Assembly: GCF_000974485.1 (NCBI RefSeq)
Contig: NZ_BBOM01000011.1
Location: forward strand, 124,001-188,000
From: Streptomyces sp. NBRC 109706
Lineage (GTDB): Bacteria; Actinomycetota; Actinomycetes; Streptomycetales; Streptomycetaceae
Length of the DNA: 64,000 nucleotides
Reading direction: 5' to 3'
Below, one piece after another: positions 1 through 7,993 of this stretch (the stretch's first letter is position 1; the number at the start of each line of letters is the position of its first letter). The notes below the pieces were generated by a model that saw only the letters and a program-made list of their open reading frames with translations, had not been told where the DNA came from and did not search any database. The position numbers were made by a program, and so were the translations under genes.

Positions 1-2283
1 GCGCCCGTCGAGCAGGCCCCCGTCACGCCGCCGGCCGTCGAGGCCGACCCCGCGCCGAGCCCGGCCCCGGCGGCCGAGGCCGGTCCGCCGCCTACTCCGA
101 CTCCTGCTCCGATTCCGCCGACTCCGACGCCGCCGCAGGGTGTCGCCGAGGCGGTGCCGGCCGAGGCCGCCGAGCCGCGGCCGGCGGAAGCCGTCCCGAC
201 CGTGGCCCCGACCCCGCCGCAGGGCGTCGCCGCGCCCGTGCCGGCCGAGGTGCGGCCGGCCGCCGTCCCGGTCGCGCCGCAGCCCAACGGGCCGGCGCCC
301 GCGCCGAGTTCGCCCCAGGCCCCGACGCCGCCCGCCGCCCCCGTCGTTCTCCCGGCCCCCGTCGAGGCGCCGCCTCCCCAGCCGGCCGAAGCCCACGCCG
401 CCGTCGAACAGGCACCCGCCACCGAACAGGCCCCCGAACTGCCGCCGGAGCCCGTCGCCCCCGAGCAGGCGGCGGAGCCCGTTGCGCCCGTCCCCGCGCA
501 GCCCCAGCCCACCCCGACCCCCGCGCCCTCCGCGCGGCCGGCGGAGCCGCCCGCGGCGCCCGGCTACCCCGAGCCCGAACGGGACGCCGTGCACCGGCTG
601 ATGCGCGACCGGCGCGATGTCCAACACGGCTTCCGCGCCGACCCGATCCCGCCCGAGGTGCTGCTGCGGGTCCTGGAGGCGGCCCACAACGCGCCCAGCG
701 TCGGCCCGGCCCAGCCCTGGGACTTCGTGATCATCAAGTCCGAGGAGACCCGCGCCGCCATCCACGAGGTGGCCCGCCGCCAGCGCGAGTCCTACGCCAA
801 ATCGCTGCCCAAGGCCAGGGCCCGGCAGTTCCGCCAGCTCACCGTCGACGCCATCCGCGACACCCCCGTCAACATCGTGGTGACCGCGGACCCCACCCGT
901 GGCGGCCGCAACACCTACGGCTGGCACCTCCAACCGCAGACCACCCCCTACTCCTCCGCCCTCGCGGTGGAGAACCTCTGGCTCGCCGCCCGCGCCGAAG
1001 GGCTCGGCGTCGGCTGGATCGGCTTCCTCGACGAACGGGAGCTGGTCCGCACGCTCGGCCTGCCCGAGCATCTGGAGGTCGTCGCCTACCTCTGCGTCGG
1101 CTATGTGGACGCCTTCCCCGACGAGCCGGAGCCGGACCGGGGCGGCGCCGCGCACCGCAGGCCGCTCTCCTGGGTGGTGCACGAGGAGTCCTACGGCCGC
1201 CGCGCGCTGCCCGGCTCCGAACCGCACGACCTGCTGAGCGAGACCCTGGCCGAGATCCGTCCGCTCGACGCCCAGGCGCTCGGCGAGGCGTGGGAGCGGC
1301 AGAAACGGATGACCAAACCCGCCGGCTCGCTCGGCGCGCTGGAGGTCATCTCCGCCCAGCTCTGCGGCCTCTCCCGCAGCTGCCCGCCGCCCGTGCCCGA
1401 GCCGGCCGCCGTCGCCGTCTTCGCCGCCGACCACGGCGTGCACGCCCAGGGCGTCACCCCCTGGCCGCAGGAGGTCACCGGCCAGATGGTGGCCAACTTC
1501 CTCGGCGGGGGAGCCGTCTGCAACGCCTTCGCCGCCCAGGTCGGCGCCGAGGTCTGCGTGATCGACGTGGGCGTCCGCGACGAACTGCCCGGGATGCCGG
1601 GTCTTGTGCCGCGCCGGGTGCGGCCCGGCACGGCCGATCTCAGCGTCGGCCAGGCGATGAGCCGGGAAGAGGCGCTGCGCGCCGTCGAGGTCGGCATCGA
1701 GACCGCCCGCGATCTGGTCGCCGCCGGCAACCAGGCGCTGCTCACCGGCGAGATGGGCGTCGCCAACACCACGGCCGCCGCCGCCCTGGTCGCCGCGTTC
1801 ACCGGCGCCGAGGCCGCCGAGGTCACCGGGCGCGGCTGCGGCATCGACGACGAGACGCTGGCCCGCAAGGTCGACGTGGTCCGCCGCGCGCTCCAACTGC
1901 ACCAGCCCGATCCGAGCGACCCGTTGGGCGTGCTCGCCGCCGTCGGCGGGCTCGAACACGCGGCGCTCGCCGGGCTGATCCTCGGCGGCGCCGCCCAACG
2001 GGTGCCCGTGCTGCTCGACGGGGTGAGCGCCGGCGCCGCCGCGCTGGCCGCCCGCGCCATCGCGCCCGAGGCCGTCTCGGTCTGCGTCGCCGGACACCGC
2101 AGCGCCGAGCCCGGCCATCAGACCGCGCTCACCGCGCTGGGGCTGCGCCCGATGATCGATCTCGATCTGCGGCTCGGCGAGGGCACGGGGGCGCTGCTGG
2201 CCCTGCCGCTGGTGCAGAGCGCCGCCCGCGCCATGCGCGATGTGGCCACCTTCGACTCGGCCGGCGTCACCGACAAGAACTGA
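1..2283 (+). CDS. cobT: BluB-CobT fusion: 5,6-dimethylbenzimidazole synthase / nicotinate-nucleotide-DMB phosphoribosyltransferase (5' truncated)
   Basis: The reading frame is open from the first base, so the start lies outside the window. The first ~190 visible residues are a Pro/Ala/Glu-rich disordered stretch. Residues ~190-390 form a BluB-type flavin domain (RRDVQHGF near its start, then ENLWLAARAEGLGVGW), which in the family fragments FMN to make the lower ligand DMB. Residues ~410-761 are CobT, with the conserved GEGTGA segment near residue 726 that carries the catalytic Glu of the Salmonella enzyme; this domain makes alpha-ribazole phosphate. One polypeptide therefore appears to make and activate the cobamide lower ligand. 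The siroheme synthase gene follows about 200 bases later on the same strand. The domain calls are secure; the function of the low-complexity part is unknown. Confidence 0.93.
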   Translation, partial: APVEQAPVTPPAVEADPAPSPAPAAEAGPPPTPTPAPIPPTPTPPQGVAEAVPAEAAEPRPAEAVPTVAPTPPQGVAAPVPAEVRPAAVPVAPQPNGPAPAPSSPQAPTPPAAPVVLPAPVEAPPPQPAEAHAAVEQAPATEQAPELPPEPVAPEQAAEPVAPVPAQPQPTPTPAPSARPAEPPAAPGYPEPERDAVHRLMRDRRDVQHGFRADPIPPEVLLRVLEAAHNAPSVGPAQPWDFVIIKSEETRAAIHEVARRQRESYAKSLPKARARQFRQLTVDAIRDTPVNIVVTADPTRGGRNTYGWHLQPQTTPYSSALAVENLWLAARAEGLGVGWIGFLDERELVRTLGLPEHLEVVAYLCVGYVDAFPDEPEPDRGGAAHRRPLSWVVHEESYGRRALPGSEPHDLLSETLAEIRPLDAQALGEAWERQKRMTKPAGSLGALEVISAQLCGLSRSCPPPVPEPAAVAVFAADHGVHAQGVTPWPQEVTGQMVANFLGGGAVCNAFAAQVGAEVCVIDVGVRDELPGMPGLVPRRVRPGTADLSVGQAMSREEALRAVEVGIETARDLVAAGNQALLTGEMGVANTTAAAALVAAFTGAEAAEVTGRGCGIDDETLARKVDVVRRALQLHQPDPSDPLGVLAAVGGLEHAALAGLILGGAAQRVPVLLDGVSAGAAALAARAIAPEAVSVCVAGHRSAEPGHQTALTALGLRPMIDLDLRLGEGTGALLALPLVQSAARAMRDVATFDSAGVTDKN

Positions 2284-2332
2284 CCGGCGGCACCGACAGG
2301 AGCTGAACCGACCGGCGCGGCGCCGGGCCCCG

Positions 2333-2482
2333 CCGCCCGGCGCCGTAAGCTGAGGCGGCGGAGCAGCGGCGCCCCGCAACCGACCACCCCGCACCCGGCA
2401 CGCCACGGCCCCCGGCCCGGCGGCCGGGGCTGCAGCGGCGCGCCCGCCCGGCGCGCCCCGCGTCAAGGAGTCCGCCCCGCCG
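2333..2482 (+). promoter_or_regulatory. Putative promoter and leader of cysG
   Basis: The ~200 bases between cobT and cysG contain a TAAGCT box near 2345 that could be a -10 element and a GC-rich hairpin-like stretch near 2410-2430. AAGGAG at about 2465-2470 precedes the ATG by 12 bases, a rather long spacing. I looked for a cobalamin riboswitch B12 box and did not see one. Low confidence. Confidence 0.25.
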
Positions 2483-3688
2483 ATGTCCGAACACCCCGCC
2501 TACCCCGTCGGGCTGCGCCTGGCCGGCCGCCGAGTGCTGGTGCTCGGCGGCGGCACGGTCGCCCAGCGCCGGCTGCCGGCGCTGCTCGCCGCCGGCGCCG
2601 ACGTCATCCTGATCGCCCCCGCCGTCACCCCGTCCGTCGAGGCCATGGCCGAGAGCGGCGAACTGCGCTGGGAGCGCCGTGGCTACCGTCCCGGCGATGT
2701 CGAGGGCGCCTGGTACCTGCTGATCGCGACCGACGACACGGCCGTCAACGAGGCCGCGTCGGCCGAGGCGGAACGGCTCCGGGTCTGGTGCGTCCGCAGC
2801 GACGACGCCGAGGCCGCCACCGCCTGGACGCCGGCCACCGGCCGGGGCGACGGGGTCACCGTCGCCGTCCTCACCGGCCGCGATCCGCGCCGCTCGGCCG
2901 CAGTCAGGGACGCCGTCGTCGAGGGCCTGCGGGACGGCACTCTCGCCGCCCGCCGGCACCGCGACCGCACCCCCGGCGTCGCCCTGGTCGGCGGCGGCCC
3001 GGGCGACCCCGACCTGATCACCGTGCGCGGCCGCCGGCTGCTCGCCGAGGCCGACGTGGTGATCGCCGACCGCCTCGGCCCCAGGGACCTGCTGGACGAA
3101 CTCCCGCCCGGCGTCGAGGTGATCGACGCCGCCAAGATCCCCTACGGCCGCTATATGGCGCAGGAGGCGATCAACGCCGCGCTGGTCGAACACGCCAGGG
3201 CCGGCCGCTCCGTGGTGCGCCTCAAGGGCGGCGACCCCTTCGTCTTCGGCCGGGGCCGCGAGGAGGCGCAGGCGCTGGCCGAGGCCGGCCTCCCGGTCAC
3301 CGTGGTGCCGGGCGTCACCAGCGCCATCTCCGTCCCGGGTGCCGCCGGCATCCCCGTCACGCACCGGGGGGTCGCCCATGAGTTCACCGTGGTCAGCGGT
3401 CATCTGCCGCCCGACGACCCCCGTTCCCTGGTGGACTGGCCGGCGCTGGGCGCGCTGCGCGGCACGCTGGTGCTGCTGATGGCGGTGGAACGGATGGGCG
3501 CCATCGCGGAGACCCTGATCCGACACGGTCGTTCCCCCGACACCCCGACCGCCGTCGTCCAGGAGGGCACCACCCCGGCACAGCGCCGGGTGGACGCCAC
3601 CCTGGGCACCGTCGCCGACCGGCTCACGGAGGCCGGCATCCGGCCCCCGGCGGTGATCGTCGTCGGCGATGTGGTGGCCGTGCCATGA
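2483..3688 (+). CDS. cysG: Siroheme synthase: precorrin-2 dehydrogenase plus uroporphyrinogen-III C-methyltransferase
   Basis: The protein has 401 residues in two parts. The N-terminal part (to ~155) is a Rossmann-type precorrin-2 dehydrogenase with the dinucleotide motif VLGGGTVAQRR near residue 18. From ~163 on it is a tetrapyrrole (SUMT/CobA) methyltransferase with VALVGGGPGDPDLIT and RLKGGDPFVFGRG, both signature segments for SAM and substrate binding. The family makes precorrin-2 from uroporphyrinogen III and oxidises it toward sirohydrochlorin, feeding siroheme or cobalamin. It is slightly shorter than E. coli CysG (457). Its stop overlaps the next start by 4 bases (ATGA), so the two genes are probably cotranscribed. 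Confidence 0.93.
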   Translation: MSEHPAYPVGLRLAGRRVLVLGGGTVAQRRLPALLAAGADVILIAPAVTPSVEAMAESGELRWERRGYRPGDVEGAWYLLIATDDTAVNEAASAEAERLRVWCVRSDDAEAATAWTPATGRGDGVTVAVLTGRDPRRSAAVRDAVVEGLRDGTLAARRHRDRTPGVALVGGGPGDPDLITVRGRRLLAEADVVIADRLGPRDLLDELPPGVEVIDAAKIPYGRYMAQEAINAALVEHARAGRSVVRLKGGDPFVFGRGREEAQALAEAGLPVTVVPGVTSAISVPGAAGIPVTHRGVAHEFTVVSGHLPPDDPRSLVDWPALGALRGTLVLLMAVERMGAIAETLIRHGRSPDTPTAVVQEGTTPAQRRVDATLGTVADRLTEAGIRPPAVIVVGDVVAVP

Positions 3689-4515
3689 GCGACACCCTGA
3701 GCCGGCGGCTGATCCCGGTCGACGATCCGGCCGACCCTCGCCTCGCCGACTACACGGGGCTGACCGATGTGGCGCTGCGCCGCCGCCTGGAGCCGGCCCA
3801 GGGGCTGTTCATGGCCGAGGGCGAGAAGGTCATCCGCCGCGCCCTGGACGCCGGTTACCCCATGCGGTCCCTGCTGCTCACCCCGCGCTGGGCCGAGACG
3901 ATGGCCGAGGTGATCGAGGAGACCGAGGCCCCCGTCTATGTGGTCAGCCCCGAACTGGCCGAACACGTCACCGGCTACCACGTCCACCGTGGCGCCCTCG
4001 CCGCCATGCACCGCAGGCCGCTGCCGGCGCCCGCCGACCTGCTGACCGACGCGCGGCGCCTGGTGGTGCTCGAGGCCGTCAACGACCACACCAATGTCGG
4101 CGCGGTCTTCCGCAGCGCCGCCGCCCTCGGCATGGACGCGGTGCTGCTCTCCCCCGACTGCGCCGACCCCCTCTACCGGCGGTCCGTGAAGGTCTCGATG
4201 GGCGCGGTCTTCTCCCTCCCCTACGCCCGGCTGTCCCGCTGGCCCGGCGGGCTGGTGGGGGAGGTGCGGGAGGCCGGCTTCCAGCTGTTGGCGCTCACCC
4301 CCGAGGCCACGGCGACCGATCTGGCCACCGTGGTGGCCGAGGCTGGCGACGCCAGGCTGGCCCTGATGCTGGGTGCCGAGGGCGACGGGCTGACGCCCCG
4401 CGCGCTGGCCGTCGCCGACCGCCGGGTGCGCATCCCGATGGCGCACGGCATCGACTCCCTGAACGTGGCCGCCGCCGCTGCCGTCGCCTGCTACGCCCTC
4501 GCCAGGCCCAGGTGA
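3685..4515 (+). CDS. TrmH/SpoU-family RNA 2'-O-ribose methyltransferase
   Basis: The 276-residue protein has an N-terminal substrate-binding domain of the SpoU_sub_bind type (FMAEGEKVIRRAL) and a SPOUT catalytic domain. The three SpoU motifs are visible: NDHTNVGAVFRSAAALG (motif 1), LMLGAEGDGLT (motif 2) and IPMAHGIDSLNVAAAAAVACY read from near residue 250 (motif 3). Members 2'-O-methylate rRNA or tRNA using SAM, probably through a trefoil knot dimer. Which RNA is modified cannot be told. The start overlaps the cysG stop by 4 bases. Related Streptomyces SpoU enzymes include antibiotic-resistance methylases, but the context gives no sign of that here. Confidence 0.88.
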   Translation: MSDTLSRRLIPVDDPADPRLADYTGLTDVALRRRLEPAQGLFMAEGEKVIRRALDAGYPMRSLLLTPRWAETMAEVIEETEAPVYVVSPELAEHVTGYHVHRGALAAMHRRPLPAPADLLTDARRLVVLEAVNDHTNVGAVFRSAAALGMDAVLLSPDCADPLYRRSVKVSMGAVFSLPYARLSRWPGGLVGEVREAGFQLLALTPEATATDLATVVAEAGDARLALMLGAEGDGLTPRALAVADRRVRIPMAHGIDSLNVAAAAAVACYALARPR

Positions 4516-4562
4516 CGGGTCGGGGGCGGCGGAATTCCGGGTGCGCGCCGGGGACTTGACCT

Positions 4563-4574
4563 TACGATGCCGGC
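4563..4574 (+). promoter_or_regulatory. -10 box of a probable leaderless promoter
   Basis: TACGAT at 4563-4568 is followed by six bases and then the ATG at 4575. This matches the TANNNT-N6/7-start arrangement of leaderless actinobacterial mRNAs, and no Shine-Dalgarno sequence precedes the start. Confidence 0.5.
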
Positions 4575-5021
4575 ATGGTGACCCGTAGGGACGACGGCTA
4601 TGAGATCTCGACCGACTCCGACCGTCTCGATATCGGTCTTGTCCACCACTGGCTCTCCACCGACGCCTACTGGGCGCTGGGGCGCGATCGGGAGACCGTG
4701 GAGCGGTCGATCGACGGTTCGCTGAACTTCGGCGTCTACGCGCCGGACGGCGGCCAGGTCGGCTACGCGCGGGTGGTCACCGACCTGGCGACGTTCGCCT
4801 GGCTCTGCGACGTCTATGTGAGCCGGGACCACCGCGGCCTCGGCCTGGGCACCTGGCTGGCCGGCGCGGTGCGCGACCGGTTGGCCCCGCACCGCCTGAA
4901 GCGGGTGCTGCTCTTCACCGCCGACGCCCACGACCTCTACGCCCGGGTCGGCTTCGGCCCGCTCGACGGCCCGCCGGACCGGGTGATGGCGCTGAGCCTT
5001 GACGTGCCGGAGAACGGCTGA
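4575..5021 (+). CDS. GNAT-family N-acetyltransferase
   Basis: A 148-residue single-domain GNAT. The acetyl-CoA pyrophosphate loop is seen as VSRDHRGLGLGTWLAGAVRDR around residues 78-98 (written here as R-x-x-G-L-G-x-W), followed by LFTADAHDLYARVGF, the usual C-terminal substrate and CoA strand region. The acceptor is unknown; the short, acidic protein resembles free-standing small-molecule acetyltransferases. The ATG was chosen because a TACGAT box lies exactly six bases before it. The gene converges on the carboxypeptidase gene at 5093 with a hairpin terminator between them. Confidence 0.8.
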   Translation: MVTRRDDGYEISTDSDRLDIGLVHHWLSTDAYWALGRDRETVERSIDGSLNFGVYAPDGGQVGYARVVTDLATFAWLCDVYVSRDHRGLGLGTWLAGAVRDRLAPHRLKRVLLFTADAHDLYARVGFGPLDGPPDRVMALSLDVPENG

Positions 5022-5047
5022 GACGCCGCCCGTTCCGACGCGACGAA

Positions 5048-5085
5048 CCCCCGTGGCCGGCGCTCCGTCGCGTCGGCCACGGGGG
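5048..5085. terminator. Bidirectional hairpin terminator
   Basis: A 12-bp perfect stem (5048-5059 with 5074-5085) with a 14-base loop lies between two convergent genes. There is no clear T-run, as is common in Streptomyces terminators. Confidence 0.65.
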
Positions 5086-5092
5086 GCGGTGC

Positions 5093-5824
5093 TCAGATGC
5101 CGCAGTTGGGAGCGGACCAGCGGCGGGTGGCCTGGCCCGAGATGTGGGCGTGGTCGTTGTGGCCCGGGAAGCCCGGTCCCAGGATGTGGTTGAAGCCGTG
5201 GTAGCGCGCCTGCTTCACGATCTGGCAGAAGGTCGGCGTGCCCACCAGGTCGATCGCCCGACCGGTGAGGTGGTTGCTGCCGGCGGCCCCACCGGCCGCG
5301 TTGTTGCACGCGGTGGAACGGAAGCCGCTGCTGGTGACGAGGGGCCGGTCGCCGAGGGCGTGTCGCAGCGCCTCCAGCTTCCACATGGCCCGCAGCGCGT
5401 TCTGTTTGGCCGTCGCGGCGCTCACCGAGCCGCCCGACCAGGTGCTGTTGCAGCGGTTCATCTCGGCATAGGTGAAGTGCGCCGGGGTGCAGTCGTTGTC
5501 CTGCAGCGCGTAGATCTTGCTGTATGTCTGGTTGCCGGCGACGCCGTCGGCCGACAGGCCGTACGCCTGCTGGAAGCGCTTGACGGCGGCGGCGGTGGCC
5601 GGTCCGAACTTGCCGTCGATCGCCAACTCGGCGCCATAGCCCGGGTATCCGGCGACCCGGATCTGGAGCTGGGTGACATCGGCACCGCTGTGGCCCTGCT
5701 TGAGGGTGCGGTTCCAGGTGTAACACCCGTCGGCCTGGGCGGTGGTGGCGGTTGCCACGGTGCCGACCACTGCGAGTGAGCCGAGCATGACAAACGCGAG
5801 CAATGCGCGTAGAAGCCGTTTCAA
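5093..5824 (-). CDS. Secreted zinc D-Ala-D-Ala carboxypeptidase (peptidoglycan-binding domain plus M15-type peptidase)
   Basis: I place the start at a TTG (5824), because GGAGG lies six bases upstream and a clean signal peptide follows (KRLLRALLAF..., Ala-x-Ala cleavage near residue 31). The mature 212-residue part begins with a PG_binding_1 domain (LKQGHSGADVTQLQIRVAGY to about residue 100) and then a zinc peptidase domain. Zinc ligands can be read in SNHLTGRAIDL (His and Asp) and HNDHAHIS (His), the pattern of the Streptomyces albus G carboxypeptidase. It should trim stem peptides of peptidoglycan outside the membrane. Paired cysteines suggest disulfides. An in-frame longer start (5890) is possible but has no ribosome site. 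Confidence 0.9.
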   Translation of the reverse strand: MKRLLRALLAFVMLGSLAVVGTVATATTAQADGCYTWNRTLKQGHSGADVTQLQIRVAGYPGYGAELAIDGKFGPATAAAVKRFQQAYGLSADGVAGNQTYSKIYALQDNDCTPAHFTYAEMNRCNSTWSGGSVSAATAKQNALRAMWKLEALRHALGDRPLVTSSGFRSTACNNAAGGAAGSNHLTGRAIDLVGTPTFCQIVKQARYHGFNHILGPGFPGHNDHAHISGQATRRWSAPNCGI

Positions 5825-5870
5825 GTGACACCTCCGTGAGGGGAAAGAGGGGGTGTGACGAGAGTGCATG

Positions 5871-5916
5871 AGCGCGTCAACGCGCGTCAACTACTAGTGG
5901 CGTGCAGGTAGTTGAC
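5871..5916 (-). promoter_or_regulatory. Repeat-rich upstream region of the carboxypeptidase gene
   Basis: Read on the minus strand, two TTGACG hexamers occur in near-identical 10-base tandem units (5871-5880, 5881-5890). An 8-bp inverted repeat, GTCAACTA/TAGTTGAC, spans 5886-5893 and 5909-5916. The hexamers could be -35 boxes and the palindrome an operator, but I cannot find a convincing -10. Confidence 0.3.
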
Positions 5917-6032
5917 AACCTCGGGCCGGCCGAACGGCGTCCGGGGGACTCCGGGGGAACGACGGGGCGACGGCCGGCCACCGGGAAAAGCGGCGTCCCG
6001 TGGGCCCCACCTGCGCGAACGTGCCCGGACGA

Positions 6033-7091
6033 CTAGAGCGGGCCCTGGCAGCCCTGGGCCAGGCTGATGCCCAGGACCACCAGCAGGGTCACGGTGACAA
6101 AGACGAACACCCGCTGCCGCAGCAGCCGGCGGTCGGCCACCCGGCGCGCGGTGGAGGGGACCGGGCGCCGGCGCGCGGGAGGTGGTGCCGGGCGCTTCGC
6201 GCGCGGCCGCTCGGGCGCGGCGCGCTCCGGGACGGTGACGCGCTGCCGGCGCGCGGGCTGCGGCACGCCCCTGGCCTCGCGGGCGGCGATCTCCTTGAGC
6301 CGGAGCGACAGCTGCGTGGTGCTCGGCCTGGTCTCCGGCGACTTCGACAGGCAGGACCGCAGCAGGGGGGCCAACGCCGAGGGAACACCGACCAGTTGGG
6401 GCTCCTCGTGCACCACCCGGTAGAGCATGACCTCCGAACTGCCCTGCCCGAAGGGGGAGTCGCCCAGCGCCGCGTACGCCAGGGTGGCGCCCAGCGAGAA
6501 GACGTCGCTGGCGGGGGTGACACCCTGCCCGCGCACCTGCTCGGGGGCGAGGAACCCGGGCGAGCCGACCGCCGTGCCCACATGGGTGAGCGTGCTGGCC
6601 CCCGTCGACCAGGCGATGCCGAAGTCGATGATGCGGGGCCCCTTGGGCGACAGCAGGATGTTGGACGGCTTGAGATCGCGGTGCACGACGCCCGCCTCGT
6701 GGACCGCGACCAGGCCCTCGGCCAGCGCGGCGCCGATGGCCGCCGTCTCGGCCGCCGAGAGCGGGCCGTGCTCCGCCACCTTGTCGTGCAGCGAGGGCCC
6801 GGGAACGTACTGGGTGGCGAACCACGGCCGACTGGCGTCGAGATCCGCGGCGACCAGCCGGGCCGTGCACCCGCCCCTGATCCGCCGCGCCGCCGACACC
6901 TCACGGGCGAAGCGGGAGCGGAACTCCTGGTCCTCGGAGAGATCCGGGCGGATGACCTTCAACGCGACCCGCTGGCCGCGCCGGTCCGATCCGAGATAGA
7001 CGACGCCCATCCCTCCCGCGCCCAGCCGACGGTGCAGTCGGAAGGCTCCGACGACTCGCGGGTCCTCGCGCCGGAGCCGCATCATCGCCAT
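6033..7091 (-). CDS. Membrane-anchored Ser/Thr protein kinase (Hanks type)
   Basis: A 352-residue eukaryotic-type kinase. Motifs in order: glycine loop GAGGMGVVYLG (residues ~23-33), lysine in VALKVI, HRDLKPSN catalytic loop, DFGIA, and GSPGFLAPEQ before the P+1 region. The kinase domain ends near residue 275; an Arg/Pro-rich basic linker follows, then one transmembrane helix (VFVFVTVTLLVVLGISLA) and a tail of only about eight residues ending GCQGPL. There is therefore no PASTA or other extracellular sensor, and what the kinase senses is not evident. The start at 7091 is preferred over 7193 because AGGTGG lies just upstream. The gene stands alone, reading away from the tRNA region. Confidence 0.9.
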   Translation of the reverse strand: MAMMRLRREDPRVVGAFRLHRRLGAGGMGVVYLGSDRRGQRVALKVIRPDLSEDQEFRSRFAREVSAARRIRGGCTARLVAADLDASRPWFATQYVPGPSLHDKVAEHGPLSAAETAAIGAALAEGLVAVHEAGVVHRDLKPSNILLSPKGPRIIDFGIAWSTGASTLTHVGTAVGSPGFLAPEQVRGQGVTPASDVFSLGATLAYAALGDSPFGQGSSEVMLYRVVHEEPQLVGVPSALAPLLRSCLSKSPETRPSTTQLSLRLKEIAAREARGVPQPARRQRVTVPERAAPERPRAKRPAPPPARRRPVPSTARRVADRRLLRQRVFVFVTVTLLVVLGISLAQGCQGPL

Positions 7092-7430
7092 GTCCACCTC
7101 GCTGCCCGGGGCTTGTGATGGCCACAGCTTACGGACTGGACCCCGCGAGGAGCGAAAGGCCGCGCGCGTACCGTCGTCACGTTCCGCGACCAAGATCGTG
7201 ACGTTCCGCGCTTCCCTGGGGGCAAACCCTCGGCTTGGCGGGCACCTTGTCCACCCTGAGGAGTAGCCGGGAAGGCTCGCCGTCCTCCTCGGGGAGGCTT
7301 GAGGTCGGTACGCCGGGGTGACGTGGCCAGGGGGGTGCGTTGCCTAGGGTTGTTCTACAGCGGCGGGCGCAGAAGCCGTCCCCCGAGGTCACCCGTCCGC
7401 CGCTGCCAACAGACGGACAGGAGTGCGGAG
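7092..7430. other. Divergent intergenic region between the kinase and a small membrane protein
   Basis: About 340 bases without a gene. It holds a direct repeat of ACGTTCCGCG (near 7179-7188 and 7201-7210, about two helical turns apart) next to the kinase, and a TAGGGT box near 7347 that could be the -10 of the downstream small gene. I see nothing else. Confidence 0.35.
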
Positions 7431-7601
7431 ATGACACGCATGGCGGCAGAGCGGGCAACCACCCGCCCGACGGATCGGCGTCACCCTCTGGTGGCCGCCG
7501 CGATGGTGGTGCCGCTGGCGTTCGCTCTGGCTTTTATGACGGGCGGCATCGATGCCGTCGTCACACAGGCGTCGTCCGTGGCCGGCACGCTGGGGCGCTG
7601 A
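7431..7601 (+). CDS. Small single-pass membrane protein, 56 residues
   Basis: The ATG at 7431 follows AGGAG with a 7-base spacer. The peptide has a basic N-terminus (MTRMAAERATTRPTDRRH) and one hydrophobic segment (LVAAAMVVPLAFALAFMTGG), followed by a short polar tail. No family is recognised. A TAGGGT box about 80 bases upstream could drive it. It may be a small signal-anchor protein; an initiator at 7440 (second Met) is also possible. Coding potential is supported only by the ribosome site and composition, so confidence is moderate. Confidence 0.5.
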   Translation: MTRMAAERATTRPTDRRHPLVAAAMVVPLAFALAFMTGGIDAVVTQASSVAGTLGR

Positions 7602-7687
7602 GAGGCGCTCCGGGCCCGGGAGAGCGGCCCGGGTCGGGGACACCGGCACACCAACCCCGTGGGGACGGGGAAGCGGACGGCATATGT

Positions 7688-7715
7688 GCCCGGGCGGCTG
7701 GGGAGCCGCCCGGGC
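7688..7715. terminator. Hairpin terminator
   Basis: A 12-bp perfect GC stem (7688-7699 with 7704-7715) around a GGGG loop lies downstream of the 56-residue gene and, on the other strand, beyond the tRNA cluster. Confidence 0.65.
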
Positions 7716-7726
7716 ATCGTCGTGCT

Positions 7727-7750
7727 TGTCCCGGGAAGCCTCCGGGACAA
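7727..7750. terminator. Second hairpin in the tRNA/small-gene convergence
   Basis: TTGTCCCGG pairs perfectly with CCGGGACAA (7727-7735 with 7742-7750). Confidence 0.45.
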
Positions 7751-7772
7751 AGATCCTCCGGGCAAAGAAGGA

Positions 7773-7798
7773 GGGCCGAGGAGTGATCTCCTCGGCCC
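7773..7798 (-). terminator. Terminator of the tRNA operon
   Basis: An 11-bp perfect stem (7773-7783 with 7788-7798, loop TGAT) lies about 25 bases beyond the 3' end of the last tRNA on the minus strand. Confidence 0.65.
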
Positions 7799-7823
7799 CG
7801 AAGCCCTACTACGGGCCTACCGC

Positions 7824-7898
7824 TGGTGCGCGATACTGGGATTGAACCAGTGACCTCTTCCGTGTCAGGGAAGCGCTCTCCCGCTGAGCTAATCGCGC
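7824..7898 (-). tRNA. tRNA-Val (anticodon GAC), with encoded CCA
   Basis: The minus strand folds as a full cloverleaf: acceptor GCGCGAT/ATCGCGC, TAGCTCAG D-arm, anticodon arm CTTCC-CTGACAC-GGAAG (anticodon GAC), and GGTTCAATCC T-arm. Discriminator A is followed by CCA in the DNA (7824-7826). It is the last gene in the four-tRNA operon. Confidence 0.95.
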
Positions 7899-7920
7899 GG
7901 GTGGGTCCTCGCGGACCCAG

Positions 7921-7992
7921 TGGACGATACTGGGATTGAACCAGTGACCTCTTCCGTGTCAGGGAAGCGCTCTCCCGCTGAGCTAATCGTCC
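7921..7992 (-). tRNA. tRNA-Val (anticodon GAC), second copy, no encoded CCA
   Basis: The body from D-arm to T-arm is identical to its neighbour; only the acceptor stem differs (GGACGAT/ATCGTCC), with compensating changes on both sides. Discriminator A; the next bases are not CCA. Confidence 0.95.
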
Positions 7993-7993
7993 G

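Noticed and set aside
2284-2482. Cobalamin riboswitch before cysG
   Set aside because: No B12-box sequence could be found, and the gap is short with only simple GC hairpins.
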